From contig NC_044930.1 of NCBI RefSeq assembly GCF_003576645.1, positions 23,448,101 to 23,512,100 of the forward strand: 64,000 nucleotides of DNA, written 5' to 3'. Of the stretch, positions 1-10,748 are shown in pieces; the stretch's first letter is position 1, and every line of letters starts with the position of its first letter. A program made the translations under genes and the position numbers. Source of the DNA: Ipomoea triloba (Eukaryota > Streptophyta > Magnoliopsida > Solanales > Convolvulaceae). The notes under the pieces were generated by a model. It did not search any database. It had not been told where the DNA came from and saw only the letters and a program-made list of their open reading frames with translations.

Positions 1-588
1 AACTAGACCACACTTTGTTTAATTTTTATTTACTTTTTTTTTTTTTTAAATTTTCATGATTCTAATAATGTATGGATTTCACTTCAATCAGGGGCCATAA
101 ATAGATGATTAAATTCACTATACTTGTAATTGAAAATTCAACAAATTATTTTCCTTTTTTTTTTAAAGATGGTTTAAATAATTTTTATCGTGGTAGTCTT
201 GACATTTTAACAATAGCTACTTTAGGTTCCTCAATCTTGGGGTTGTAGTGATTTTTGTTAGGAATATCAAACCAAAATTATCATAACAATATTTGAAAGG
301 GGTGACTTTGAAATTGAGGGTACAACTTCATAATCATTTACTTGAAACTATTAGAGAAATTATGGAAAGAGATTGGTATTGTTTGATCAAATATATTCAT
401 AGATAATCTAAAATTGTTCACAAATTGGATGGTTACGCATTACGATCATATCATTCCAATGTTATTTTATATGTTTTTAGAGTCCTTGGAGCTCAAACTC
501 CTCAAAGGAGTTAGATCCGTTTCTCTTTCCTAATGTTGTAGATTACATATATTTCCATAGTATTTTTCTTCTTTTATATATATATATA

Positions 589-621
<33 letters not shown>

Positions 622-1675
622 CAGTACTAATAATCGTAACTCGAAATTAAGACAAAAAAAATTAAGAGTTTAGAATTTTTTTTTTTAAAATCTCAGATTA
701 GTTCAAAACTGATAAATTTAATGACTTGAGTGAAATGTTGGAAAACATGGCATAAAATGACATTTTAAATGACTATTTTGTAGTACAAATATATGTGAGG
801 TCCACTTCTGATTTGGGTCGGGTCAAAGCGGATTCCAGTTCTTTGGAGTTAGACGAAGAGATTGATATATTGTACGCTTAAAATAGATAATGGGTAAATG
901 AGAAATTGGTTATCAAAGTTGACCCATTTGAGTTGGAAGAATGGAGGGAAAAGGTTTAAAGTAAGCTTTTGTCCCGGTTTTAAAAGTAGATTTGCACCAC
1001 TATTTATACAAGAGCATTTCTAAGACTTATTGAATTGTATAGCATGGAGATTCGCGTCTAGAGAGGATGCACATTAATAGGTTCAAAAACTTATACTCCA
1101 ATAAATTATAAAATAAAGGCAAATGAGCTGGTGTGCTGTACGTGGACCGTGGTACCATGCAAGAAAAAATAATAATAATAGAGAGAGAGAGATCATAGGA
1201 ATTTGAATTAGTTTGATTAAATTAATTGATGAGTTCCTTAATGAAGACTCAATGATTAATGTGGTAATAGATACATGGTTATTGAATGGAACGTTATATC
1301 TGTCATTAATAATATTATTAGGGTTTATAGTCCAATAATAAACGCAATCATTTTACTACCAATGGGCAGTCCAATGAAACTTTAAGGCATTCAACAAAAA
1401 GGCAAACATAAATAATTGAAAGACTTGAAGAATGCACGGATCAATTTAACCTCTCAAAGGATATGATTCATTTCATGATCTTAGTTAAAGTTTTTCCTTT
1501 TTTTTTTTTTAATCTTTTTATTTAGTCCTTTGTTCACACTTTATATAAATAATATTAAAGGATAGAGTTAATGACACTCATATACTTATCTAAGCTCTTT
1601 GTCCAATTTATCATCATGCGAAGAAGACCCAAGGTGAATGCAACTTGACCTAATGATAAATTGACAAAAACATTT
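1..1675. other. AT-rich intergenic DNA, no gene seen
   Basis: No open frame of useful length and no recognisable protein were found on either strand. The stretch holds A/T homopolymer runs and a compound TA-TG-TA microsatellite at about 575-621. It may contain old retroelement sequence that can no longer be recognised. Confidence 0.6.
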
Positions 1676-1679
1676 TAGT

Positions 1680-1985
1680 TAAAGAGACGCGTCTGCCATT
1701 AGAAGTTTAGAGCAGCCGATTAGAGATCTAGGACCCAGTATAAGGTAGTGGAGCAAATATGTACAAGTCCTAGCATGCCACCATTCCAGATTCCTCCCGA
1801 TGGATATCCTGGGTAGGGTATTGAGTCAGGAGTATATTTCGGTACCAAGAGCTTGCAGCTCGACCACGTTGTCCAGAAAACAGGTAGGGCCCGGTCGTCT
1901 GGTTGCCCATCTAGCGGAGAAGGTTAATGAAGATCTTCCAGAGATTCCCCCAACCTTAGATTTTGCGCGAGATTTTCTTTTTTAA
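1680..1985 (+). pseudogene. Coding-like fragment of unknown origin
   Basis: The frame ending at the stop at 1983-1985 is open from a Met at 1800 (61 residues), and coding-like composition extends upstream to about 1690, where a stop interrupts it. The peptide is unlike the surrounding AT-rich DNA: it has many Arg, Pro and Leu residues and ends in LDFARDFLF. I do not recognise the family. It sits directly upstream of a copia LTR relic and could be a gene fragment or part of an older mobile element. No splice sites or promoter were convincing. Confidence 0.25.
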
Positions 1986-2004
1986 CATTAAGAAATAAGT
2001 ATGG

Positions 2005-2208
2005 CGGTTTGAGGGGCTTTCCTAAATTCAAATTTGTTAACTTTCTTTCTTTCCTTTTCTAAGGCAGGTAAATCTTGTATAAATATATATCCATGGGGCA
2101 ATAGGACTCTAGTAGTGTAGTCTCTTTAGACTTCTTGTTGTGTAGTTGTCTATATGTATTTTATGTGATTATTGTAACCTATTAGATTATTCAATACACA
2201 TACATTCA
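2005..2208 (+). mobile_element. 5' LTR of a truncated Ty1/copia element
   Basis: The sequence contains a strong TATA box (TATAAATATATAT, 2078-2090) and ends in CA at about 2208. After a two-base TC spacer comes TGGTATCA at 2211-2218, the usual plant primer-binding site for initiator Met-tRNA. The ending (TTCATC then TGGTATCA) matches that of the intact copia element at 32,349-36,825, so the two belong to related lineages. The left end of the LTR is uncertain; about 200 bp would fit the short LTRs of this lineage. A gag frame follows 35 bp downstream. Confidence 0.6.
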
Positions 2209-2243
2209 TCTGGTATCATTCGCTCGGTTTTCAATTTTGGCTA

Positions 2244-2776
2244 ATGGCTTCCGTAAATCAGTCTGAAGCTTCCTCCGAGCGCACCGTCACTGCTGCGGCG
2301 TTGCCGGTTCTCCCTTCGCCGGCTCCGACTTCTCTTAACTCCGCCCATCATTTTGTCTCCCTCAAGCTGTCGTCCAAGAATTACATGTACTGGCGTGCGC
2401 AAATTATTCTATTCCTTCGCTGTCAGAGTCTTCTCTGGTTCGTTGATGGTTCATCTATTTGTCCGCCGCGGCCGGAAGCTAACAAGGATGATGACGCACC
2501 GCTGCCCGAGGATCCCGTTGTCGCTGCCTGGGAACAGCAAGACCAGACCGTCCTCTCGATGATTGTTGCTTCCTTGTCGGAAGAGGTTCTGTATCTTGCT
2601 CTCGGTCACACTACGTCTCGGTCGTTATGGCAGGAGATCGAAACTGCCTTCAGGTCCGTCACTCGGGCTCGTTTTCTTAGCCTTCTCACGCAGTTGCAAG
2701 AGCTGCGTCAAGGTGATAGCACGGCTTCGGAGTATCTTGGGCATGCGAAGGTACTGGTGGAGGAGCTTGCGATGGC
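2244..2776 (+). pseudogene. Copia gag fragment, truncated by TRIM insertion
   Basis: The frame starting MASVNQSE aligns through its length with the N-terminal gag of the intact element at 32,489-36,610. Shared landmarks are SSAHHFVS/NSAHHFVS, an NYMYWRAQ/NFLFWRTQ motif, the FVDG motif, AAW.QQDQ and the YLGHAKVLVEELAMA segment. Homology stops after ELAMA, where the sequence turns abruptly into a short LTR repeat. The zinc knuckle, protease, integrase and reverse transcriptase are all absent, and no continuation is found beyond the repeat cluster. This is the 5' remnant of a dead element. The last 9 codons of the open frame are repeat sequence, not gag. Confidence 0.8.
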
Positions 2777-3056
2777 ATTAAAGCATGTGCTCCATCTCAA
2801 CTAAAAGCCTAAGCTGATAGTTGGACTGCACATACTATATTTATGCTCACACGCCCCCTCAACGTGTGCGGTGGATTCCAAGCGCAACACGTGGAAGTCT
2901 CTTTTTGAGGGTGACGCGGAGATTCAAACTCATGACCTTTTGCATGGCTCTGATACAAAATTAAAGCGTGCTCCATCTCAACTAAAAACCTAAGCTGATA
3001 GTTGGACTGCACATACTATATTTATGCTCACAAATTAAAGCATGTGCTCCATCTCA
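2777..3056 (-). mobile_element. TRIM/SMART-type short LTR element, inverted copy plus partial third LTR
   Basis: Read on the minus strand this is a tiny LTR retrotransposon. LTRs of about 73 bp, starting TGTGAGCATAAATATAG and ending in TTTAAT, lie at 2,961-3,032 and 2,777-2,851. Between them is an internal region of about 109 bp with a TTTGTATCAGAGCC primer site on the minus strand (about 2,945-2,959; the standard site is TGGTATCAGAGCC) and a G-rich polypurine tract (TTGAGGGGGCG) next to the second LTR. A 23-bp piece of a third LTR lies at 3,034-3,056. There is no coding capacity. The element interrupts the copia gag at 2,776. Confidence 0.8.
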
Positions 3057-3058
3057 CT

Positions 3059-3424
3059 GTGAGCATAAATATAGTATGTGCAGTCCAACTATCAGCTTAG
3101 GCTTTTAGTTGAGATGGAGCACATGCTTTAATTTGGTATCAGAGCCATGCAAAAGGTCATGAGTTCAAATCTCCGCATCACCCAAAAAGCACGTTGAGGG
3201 GGCGTGTGAGCATAAATATAGTATGTGCAGTCCAACTATCAGTTTAGACTTTTAGTTGCGTAGCACATGATTTAATTTGGTATCAGAGCCACCCCAATGG
3301 TCCACGTGTTGCTTGGAGCCCATCAAAGTCAATCGGCCCGCACACGTGAGGAGGCGTGTGAGCATAAATGTGCAGTCCAATTATCAGCTTAGACTTTTAG
3401 TTGGATGGAGCACATGATTTAATT
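3059..3424 (+). mobile_element. TRIM/SMART-type tandem unit: three LTRs, two internal regions
   Basis: Three copies of the same short LTR (3,059-3,132; 3,205-3,275; 3,357-3,422) alternate with two internal regions. Each internal region begins with TGGTATCAGAGCC (3,134-3,146 and 3,278-3,290), the initiator Met-tRNA primer site, and ends with a purine-rich tract (GTTGAGGGGGCG or GTGAGGAGGCG) directly before the next TGTGAGC. The internal regions are 70-80 bp and differ from each other after the primer site. This LTR-internal-LTR-internal-LTR pattern is known for TRIM elements formed by unequal recombination. It abuts the inverted copy head to head at 3,057. Confidence 0.85.
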
Positions 3425-3432
3425 TGGGGCAC

Positions 3433-3799
3433 ATTGAAATGGGTTCTGAATTCAATTCACTTATAATCACTTTGTCAATTTTTCCTATTGTTTTTTTCCT
3501 TTGTTTTACGGTTGTGTCGGTTAGCTGTCCGACTACCCAGTGACCGTAAAACCAACACCTCCGGTTGGTCGAAGCTAAATGAGAAATAATCCAAAATATA
3601 TAAATAACAAGGATGCCCTTAGCCGGCTAAAACACCACATGTCCACATTGCTCTTATCACTTTAAATCTAACTGATTACTTAACCTAATCAAAGAAGTGA
3701 TTAATCCAAACACAAATTTGGGTCTAAGACCAACATCATTATTATTACGAACGGTTAAACATCCCGTATAAATTATCTTGTTAACATTAATAATATTAG
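3433..3799. other. Spacer, no gene seen
   Basis: Low-complexity AT-rich sequence without supported features. The copia gag broken at 2,776 does not resume here. Confidence 0.5.
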
Positions 3800-4098
3800 A
3801 ATTAATCACCATTTTCGCCCCTCAGTTATTTTCAAATTGTCAACGTAGTTCCTAACTTTCAATTTCAACCAATTTGATCCTCGAATTGTTTAAAATTTCG
3901 TCAATTAAACCCTTTCAGGAACTAAAATGGCGATTTTCACATTTTAAAATTTCATCACTTTGGTTCCTGCTAGAAGGATTTAATTGATAAGATTTTAAAC
4001 AATTCGATGATCAAATTAGTTGAAATTGAAAATTATGAACTATATTAATAGTTATTAAGAAACAATTGAGTGACAAAAATAGTGATTTTCTCATAATA
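3800..4098. mobile_element. Foldback MITE, imperfect palindrome
   Basis: The left half (from ATTAATCACCATTTTCGCCC) reappears in reverse complement in the right half, ending with the complement of AAATCACTATTTTTG. Shared blocks include TTTCAATTTCAACnAATTTGATC and CGAATTGTTTAAAAT. The centre is near 3,955. There is no open frame. This is a non-autonomous inverted-repeat element, possibly Mutator-like; the target duplication is not resolved. Confidence 0.6.
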
Positions 4099-4211
4099 GT
4101 ATTATATTCATTTATCACACTAAAATATAAATTAAACTTCTTCAATGATGTTGGGTTTCAACAGTTAATTAGTAATAAATTAAATAAAATACATGATCAT
4201 GTGTGGATGTG

Positions 4212-4280
4212 GGTGTGTGTGTGTGTCTATATATATAGAGAGAGAGAGCGGGGGTGGGGGGGGAGGGAGGGAGACAGGGG
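4212..4280. repeat. Compound GT/TA/GA/G-rich microsatellite
   Basis: Consecutive runs of GT, TA and GA are followed by a G-rich stretch with GGGGGGGG and GGGAGGGAGGG, which could form a G-quadruplex on the plus strand. Confidence 0.8.
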
Positions 4281-4425
4281 TCCATAATCAGGTTCGAACT
4301 GACCTTAACGTACGAAACTGCGAACTACTGAATGATTGAACCGCAACAGATACAATTGCACCACAAAGATCCTCCAAGCATGTTTGGGAGCCGTTGCGGT
4401 GCAATCACGTAGTAGTTGCGGTGCA

Positions 4426-4526
<101 letters not shown>

Positions 4527-5287
4527 AGTGTTTTGCACTGTGAATTGCAGTTGAAAGCAATAGTTGAATAGAATAGAAAACATTAGCCCCCACCAAGTAA
4601 AAAAGGGAAAAGAAATTTAATTGAAGAAAGGAGAAATGTGTGAATAAGAATCCAAGCATGTCATACATGACAGCTAACATTGCTTTCTATTGACTCCACC
4701 TTTTTATTATTCCCTTTTTTCTTTCTTTATTTTACCTTGATGGATGTGGTAGTATATTGATGAAGACCTCCAAAAGTTGTGCCACACAAAATCAGTCACA
4801 TTCATCATCACTATTCACTAACTGCTAATTTGATTTGTGAAAAATAATTAAGAATAAATTAAATTTAAATTTCATGAAAAATTACTTTAAAAATATATAT
4901 TCCATTGTTAGATTAGTGTGAAATTACTTTAATAGTTGCTGAGAAAAAAAATCAAGAAGTAGAAATAAAATTGCAAAAAAGAATTGAACAAATTAATAGA
5001 AAATAAAATTTTATTCCATGGATTGGTTATGAAAAAATAAAGAAAATAATATTTCACATTTTGGTTGATTTAAGAAATTAAAAGTAAATACTTATGAATA
5101 TGTTAAAATATTCATAATACAATGAAAAAAAAAAGAGAAAGAAGTTTTAGTCATTAAGTTAACGACGAATTGTTAAGTTATTTGAAAGGTTGCTCGTTTA
5201 GTCCTTAGTTATAAACTCATATGCTATATCTAAAAAGACAACTACTAAATCCTAAATTGCTAAGGTTAAAAGTGAAAATTGACTTTA

Positions 5288-5468
5288 GGCTAGTTTGGTT
5301 ATCCGTGGTTAGCTTTTAGCGGTAGCGGATTGTGTTAGCGGTTATCAAATAACAGATTGTATTAGCGGGTTTGACCAGTGGATTGTATTAGCGGTTTTTA
5401 AAAAGATGTTTGGTAAAATTAGTTGTTTAGATTAGCGGTTAACATGTAAAATAACCAAAAGAGTATAC

Positions 5469-5511
<43 letters not shown>
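5288..5511. mobile_element. MITE fragment of the TTTGGTTATC/AGCGG family, ending in (TA)n
   Basis: The block starts TAGTTTGGTTATCCG and has repeated (A/T)TTAGCGG and GGATTGT(A/G)TTAGCGG words. The same words occur in reverse complement at 39,046-39,272, so this is a dispersed short element. A (TA)n run occupies 5,474-5,511. No target duplication was established. Confidence 0.5.
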
Positions 5512-5515
<4 letters not shown>

Positions 5516-5595
5516 TAACAATAAATCATACTCTATATAATAGCAAAATGTTTTTGCCAATCATTAGTTCCCGCCCATTTAGTACGACGTCGTTT

Positions 5596-5691
5596 TGCAT
5601 AGCATATGAATGTGTGTTTTTGGAGACTGCAGCGGTGTAGCATGTCTTGCATAGCATATGAATGTGTGTTTTTGGAGACTGCAGCGGTGTA
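5596..5691. repeat. Perfect 44-bp direct duplication
   Basis: The segment at 5,596-5,639 is repeated at 5,648-5,691 with no mismatch seen, separated by 8 bp (period 52). It lies near the presumed left end of the candidate Helitron. Confidence 0.85.
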
Positions 5692-5953
5692 AATGCTACG
5701 TAGCCCTTTTGTTTTTGCATTTAAAGATAACATCATTTTCTAAGTAGTTAATATGCCTCTTCAGTTTTACAGTATCTGATTTCAATTAAAAGTAATCATA
5801 TGACTAAACCAATATAATGAATGCAGAATACACATAGTCCCTGAATTAATTTAAGCCCACAAAACTGTTCAATATCCCAAGGATATTAATTACGAATAGT
5901 AATGATTCTATTTTGAATCTGAATGAAAATTAGAGTATAAATAGTACATTAAT

Positions 5954-8334
5954 ATGAGAGGGATTCATCACAAACTACATATTCTGAAAGAGGAACTCTG
6001 CAAAAATAATTTCGAAATGCCCTCTCAATATGTTCTTGCTTCTCAGGTTAGCCCTATTCACACCCGTAGAGCAATACGAGTGCGGTTGGTGCGAAGTTAT
6101 GAAGTACATGCATTACGTGGACAAGCGATTAGTAAGAGCAAAGAATGTCTCTTCCACGATGAGGAGGTAAGTTTAATGTTGTAAGTATGTTTTATGAATG
6201 TAGTTACTGGATTTTTAAAAGCTTTTTTTTACTAATTATATATTATGAGTTATTATATAGGGTACATACATACATGGTACTATTTCCAGAGAAGATGTTG
6301 TCAAGTATCGTAGTGTTTTTGTTGAGGGGAGAGTTTATTCTATCAAGAACTTTTTAGTAGTGACAAACTACTATACATACAAGACATCTACTCACAAATA
6401 TCTAATAAAGTTCAATTATTCTACCACTGTCAAAGAATGTAAGACCAGGAAATTTCCTAATTTCATGTTTCGACTCAAGTCTTTTCAATCACTGATGGAT
6501 TCAACTACTCTAAATGATAAGGAATTATTTGGTATATATATTTTTCATGTTATACTGTCAATTCATTTTATTTATTTAAAAAAACATGTCTCAAAATAAT
6601 GATTTTCCTTTCTACCTATTATCTGTAAAGACATCATGGGCAGAGTTGTGGAGATACATTCTCCAGTTGAAAAGTTAATTGCTGGGAAACCATCAAGGCT
6701 GATGGATTTTTTAATTCAGGACAGTGAGTAAGTACTTGGTTATTATTGTTATTATAAGTACCAAAAACTAAGATATGAACTAATACTTATCTGTACACCA
6801 GGGAGAGACAGCTGAAGTGCACCATCTAGGATGATCACGTTGATGCCATGCTACCATATTTTAATTCAACATAACCAGAGCCCGTGATTGTTTTGATCCA
6901 GCTTTGTCGAGCCAAGACTGTGAATGGTAAATCTGTAAACAAACCACTCAGTATTTTTGAAATATTTAGCATTTATAATCTATATCTCCGATTTTGCTTA
7001 ATTTTTATTTTTTTAATTAAAGGTGAGGTCAGAATTACTAGCTCCTATGATGCAACGAAATTGTGGTTTAATCACTATTGCCCCGAGTTTACAGAATTTA
7101 AGCCAAGTATGTATTCCAGTTGTTTATACTGTTAAGAACAATGTATTTATTTCATGTATTTTTCAAACACATAACAATATACTATCATTAACAGGTTAAC
7201 CAAGGAAAACACTCCTATGAAGAGTATTAGTACTAATTCTATGGTTTCTCAAACCATTGATCTAAGAAATTTTATATCTGGATCTGTTGTGATTACAACA
7301 ATTTCAGATTTGTATCAGCAAACAGAGGTTAATCTCATAACCTTTTAATATTGTTTACTTTTTAAATGCAGTTATATGCATGTATCAAGAACAAATACTA
7401 ACCTGCTAATTCTTTTATAACTTAAAACCTTTTTGGCACCTTGCAATCTTTTGGCAGAGTGGAGATTTTTATGTTCCTGCAATGATCACTGGAATTGAAA
7501 GCAGTGGAGAATGGTACTATATTTCATGTAAAACAACAGGATGTAATAAAAAACTGAAATTTGAAAATGGACTACTTTACTGTGAAAAGTGTGATCGCAA
7601 ATGGCAAAATGGTACAGTAAGATATAAGTTGGTTGTTAGGGTTGCAGATGCAGGTAGTGACGCTCCCTTCCTACTGTGGGATAGGGAGTGTTCTGAACTA
7701 CTTGGCATGACAGCAGATAGTTTGTACTCAAGATCTGTCAAGGTAAATAGCAAACATATTTGTATTCATTTTTAATGTTTTCCAAATGTTTAGTGTATTT
7801 GTAACTTTGCTTTTTTGGTTATACCATTAGGAGGTTGTCGATGTTCCTACTGAACTGGAGTCTTTGATTGGTAAAGCAATGGTTTTCAAGGTTAACATAA
7901 AAAAGGATTATAAACAGAATTATGGATCAGCTTTTGGTGTGATGAAGATTTTAAATGATGAAAATATAGTGGCTGCTTATTGTTCTTCATTTGGTGTCGA
8001 TCAAGAAAAGGACCTTATTTCAAAAATGCTTGAAGACTATGGGAATGAATATTCAGAAGATGTAAGAATAACCTAAATCTACTTCAAACTTATCAGAATT
8101 TGGTTTTTTTTAAAAACTAATTTAGTTTTTTACTAATATTTTTTTTTAATATTGCAGGATGAATCAGGGGGTGATGAAGTTAACAGCCCAAACAATATTG
8201 TCAAGCCAAGACAACAAGAAATAGAGCAAGGAATGAGCCCTTTGAGCAAAAGATCCCTATTGGACCAATTCTCTTCAACCCAGCAGATGAAGAAAGGAAG
8301 ACTTGAAGTGATTAAGAAGGAGAAGATTGTCTAA
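5954..8334 (+). pseudogene. RPA70 (RPA1)-like single-stranded DNA-binding protein, nine exons, with in-frame stops
   Basis: Exons can be joined by GT/AG introns at 5,954-6,166, 6,261-6,531, 6,631-6,727, 6,802-6,926, 7,023-7,106, 7,195-7,327, 7,458-7,742, 7,831-8,061 and 8,158-8,334. The start may be Met 5,954 or, more family-like, Met 6,017 (MPSQYVLA). The product resembles plant RPA 70 kDa subunit-like proteins: an N-terminal DUF223/OB-type region, central OB folds, and a C-terminal OB fold with a four-Cys zinc site in exon 7 (CKTTGC...YCEKC). Exon 4 has TAG at 6,827-6,829 where the family has Trp (CTIWDDHVD), and TAA at 6,872-6,874. The exon 5/6 junction as placed would also read into a stop. 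The other exons are open, suggesting recent decay. RPA1-like genes are typical Helitron cargo. A possible poly(A) signal AATAAA lies at 8,696-8,701. Confidence 0.75.
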
Positions 8335-10114
8335 ACAAATTTCAAGATTTCAAACAATGTCATTTAAAAATATTGAACCTTATTTTGCTCATTATGTAAC
8401 AAAACATTGGACAACATGCATTTCATATCTATTTCTACTTTTGTTCTAAATTATAGATATCCATGTGGTTTTTTTTTTTTTTTTTTTTTTTGTTTACTAA
8501 ACATTTCAGGTATTTCAAGGAACAAGAAACAGACTCGACAACTGCAAGATGGATACATTCAAGTGAAGATAACATATTTTGAAGACAAGTGAAGTCCATA
8601 GAATATAGAATGCCTACTTTCCCTTTTATGCATTGTAATGTACTAATTCATGTTGAACATGAATGCAAATATACCCTGAAACCACTCAGTACTTTAATAA
8701 ATTTTTTGTGCACATTCCTTTCTCATTGTTTAAAATAAAGTACATGTTAAAAATAAATAAGTGATGAATTCATGTAAAGTATACAAATATACTGAGTATC
8801 AAGGTAAGGTAATAATTTGATAACCAGGGAGTAATTTGAACAAGTTATATTCCCTAAATAATTTTTTTAACTTATAATGTTATGAACCATCCCAAATTCT
8901 TTACATCCAATTTTACCCTTTACAATGTTTTAAAAAAATTTTGGCTTTTTGACATTGGATTACAGTATTCAACAACAATTGACATCTCCAGGTAACTTTA
9001 ACTTACAGCTAGCTGGTAGCATGGTTGGTGTTCTATACCTGTTATTTAGTATAGTTTTATCAATAATGACCTGGATTTTATTCTGATAACTTGGTGAATC
9101 TAAGTGCTATTACCTGCAAAATTACAGCCAAAAAAAATTAGGAGTAATACATTGTTTTACTGTAAATATAGGTGATTTTCATACTTTCTTTAACACGAAA
9201 ATCAAGCTAGAATTCAACATATTACTACACGAATGATATAACATACCGAACTCATTAATGTTGTTGTATGTATATTAATAAACCCTAAATTAAACTCAAT
9301 TTAGGTATTTACAGTATTTGTGATGTCTATAGACTATGTACTCAAATTTTAGCTAAAATTCTCGAACGTGTAATTGTAAACATCTATAAAATATTAGGAG
9401 AAGAGAAGGTAGTCACTTATCTTGCTTGGATGAACTGAATTTTGTTTCGTTCTTTGCGTATAAACAACCGATGGTTCGCCGTTCTTCTAAATTTTGAGAT
9501 CGTCATTGTGGCTATCGCGGTTAGGACAAAATAGGAGCGATACACGGCTTACTCGCCGTTTTTCTCAACTAAGAACGGTAGATCTCGCTCAAATTGGTAA
9601 TCTGGCGATTCACACGATTTAGACCTTGAGCACTGAAATTATGACACGATCAGCCGATCATCTCAGCGATTGCGTAAGAGATTAACAGTCGTAGAAGATA
9701 GATTCGGATGGGGCATCGATCTGTACTGGTCCCAAGCCCCGTAATTAGGCGATGGTTTCTTAATTATACAGAGAGAAGGAGAATACGTTTGGGAGTGTGT
9801 GGGTTCAGCTGGTGCCCTGTGTTCATATATGGGTAATAATGGGCTCGGGTTTGGGTTTAATTGTTGGGCTGTAGTTTAGGACTATATATTCAGCTTGCAT
9901 ATCAAAACTTTTGGGATTCATAATATAAGTTCTATATATGGCTTGGCATTATGTTAGTAACATTTAGCATTGTTTTTATTTTTGTAGTACTTCTTAGATA
10001 TATTTAGAAAGAAATTTGTATAATTTCAATTGATTTTATACACATTGATGTTTATATTTTACATGTATCATACTTACTAATTATTCTCGATTTATTTACG
10101 TATCCATATTTGTT
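8335..10114. other. 3' region of RPA-like gene and unassigned Helitron interior
   Basis: A T-run lies at about 8,470-8,491. Behind an acceptor-like CAG (about 8,509) is a short open stretch to 8,592 that could be a 3'-UTR exon. The segment at about 9,400-9,830 is clearly richer in G+C than its surroundings, with many CGAT words, but shows no open frame. It could be a captured 5' gene region; I could not identify it. Confidence 0.35.
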
Positions 10115-10148
10115 ATGTTTTTAATAAATGCATATTATTGTCGTCTAG

Positions 10149-10411
10149 ATGAGAACGTGGAACTGCAGCACATACAATCGAACACTAATAATAAAACGAT
10201 GAAAATAATGTCCTCTTCAGAGACGTATTTAATGCATACACCAATAAGTTGTGTAACTCAAGGTAATGTACCAAATTGTTGGTGTTCGTATTGTTAGTAT
10301 TTTAAATTTATAAGGTTTGATGGTTGTGTATTTTTTTAATCTTTTTTTAGGTTGTATTGATTTGGTGAATACGTTGAGCCGTAAGCCGTTGAATAACATC
10401 ACTAATGGTAA
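10149..10411 (+). pseudogene. Two exon-like pieces, possible start of a Helitron Rep/helicase frame
   Basis: One open segment runs to a donor at about 10,261 (ending ISCVTQ before GTAATG). After an acceptor at about 10,350 (TTTTTTTAG) a second piece reads GCIDLVNTL and SRKPLNNITN before another donor (GTAAGT). The RKPLNNITN wording resembles the N-terminal part of plant Helitron helicase-like proteins as I recall them. That is recollection, not a search result. The frame stops about 100 bp before the Helitron terminus, so any such gene is truncated. Confidence 0.3.
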
Positions 10412-10482
10412 GTAAATAGGATATTAAGTTTTAACTATTATTATACTATACTTTTCAACTATTAAAATGCCAAAAATTATTA

Positions 10483-10509
10483 CCGTGCATCGCACGGGTC
10501 AGATACTAG
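10483..10509 (+). other. Helitron 3' terminal hairpin and CTAG end
   Basis: CCGTGC and GCACGG pair around an ATC loop. The motif TCAGATACTAG follows, ending at 10,509, with T as the next host base. This is the canonical arrangement of plant Helitron 3' ends. Confidence 0.75.
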
Positions 10510-10593
10510 TAATAAATAACAACAATAATAATAATGTTTTAAACTTTTTTTTTTTTAAAAGGGTAGGGGTTGGGGGGAGGGGAGCCTTTGTTT

Positions 10594-10671
10594 CCCCACT
10601 TATCCCACATCAGTGGGATAAGTGGGGAATGGAGCCTTGAGGCTCCTATAAAAGGAGCCTCAAGGCTCCAT
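10594..10671. repeat. Two adjacent perfect hairpins
   Basis: Hairpin one at 10,594-10,627 has 15-bp arms (CCCCACTTATCCCAC and complement) around ATCA. Hairpin two at 10,629-10,671 has 19-bp arms around ATAAA. No mismatch is seen in either. They are separated by one base and preceded by a G-rich run. Confidence 0.85.
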
Positions 10672-10748
10672 TTTAATTAAATCAGTTTACCCAGATAGCA
10701 CTGAGCAAATTGTAAATTTAATTTATTATTATTATTATTATTATATAA

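Larger units (their letters stand above)
5526..10509 (+). mobile_element. Candidate Helitron carrying an RPA1-like gene
   Basis: The right end is a textbook Helitron terminus: a GC-rich hairpin (CCGTGC-ATC-GCACGG, 10,483-10,497) followed nine bases later by CTAG (10,506-10,509) and then a host T. A plausible left end is TC at 5,526-5,527, preceded by A and followed by ACTCTATATAATAGC, giving the A/T insertion context typical of Helitrons. Plant Helitrons often encode RPA70-like proteins, and such a gene lies at 5,954-8,334. Two spliced exon-like pieces near the right end (10,149-10,411) could be the start of a Rep/helicase frame, but no Rep or helicase domain is present. The right end is well supported and the left end is a guess. 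Confidence 0.5.
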
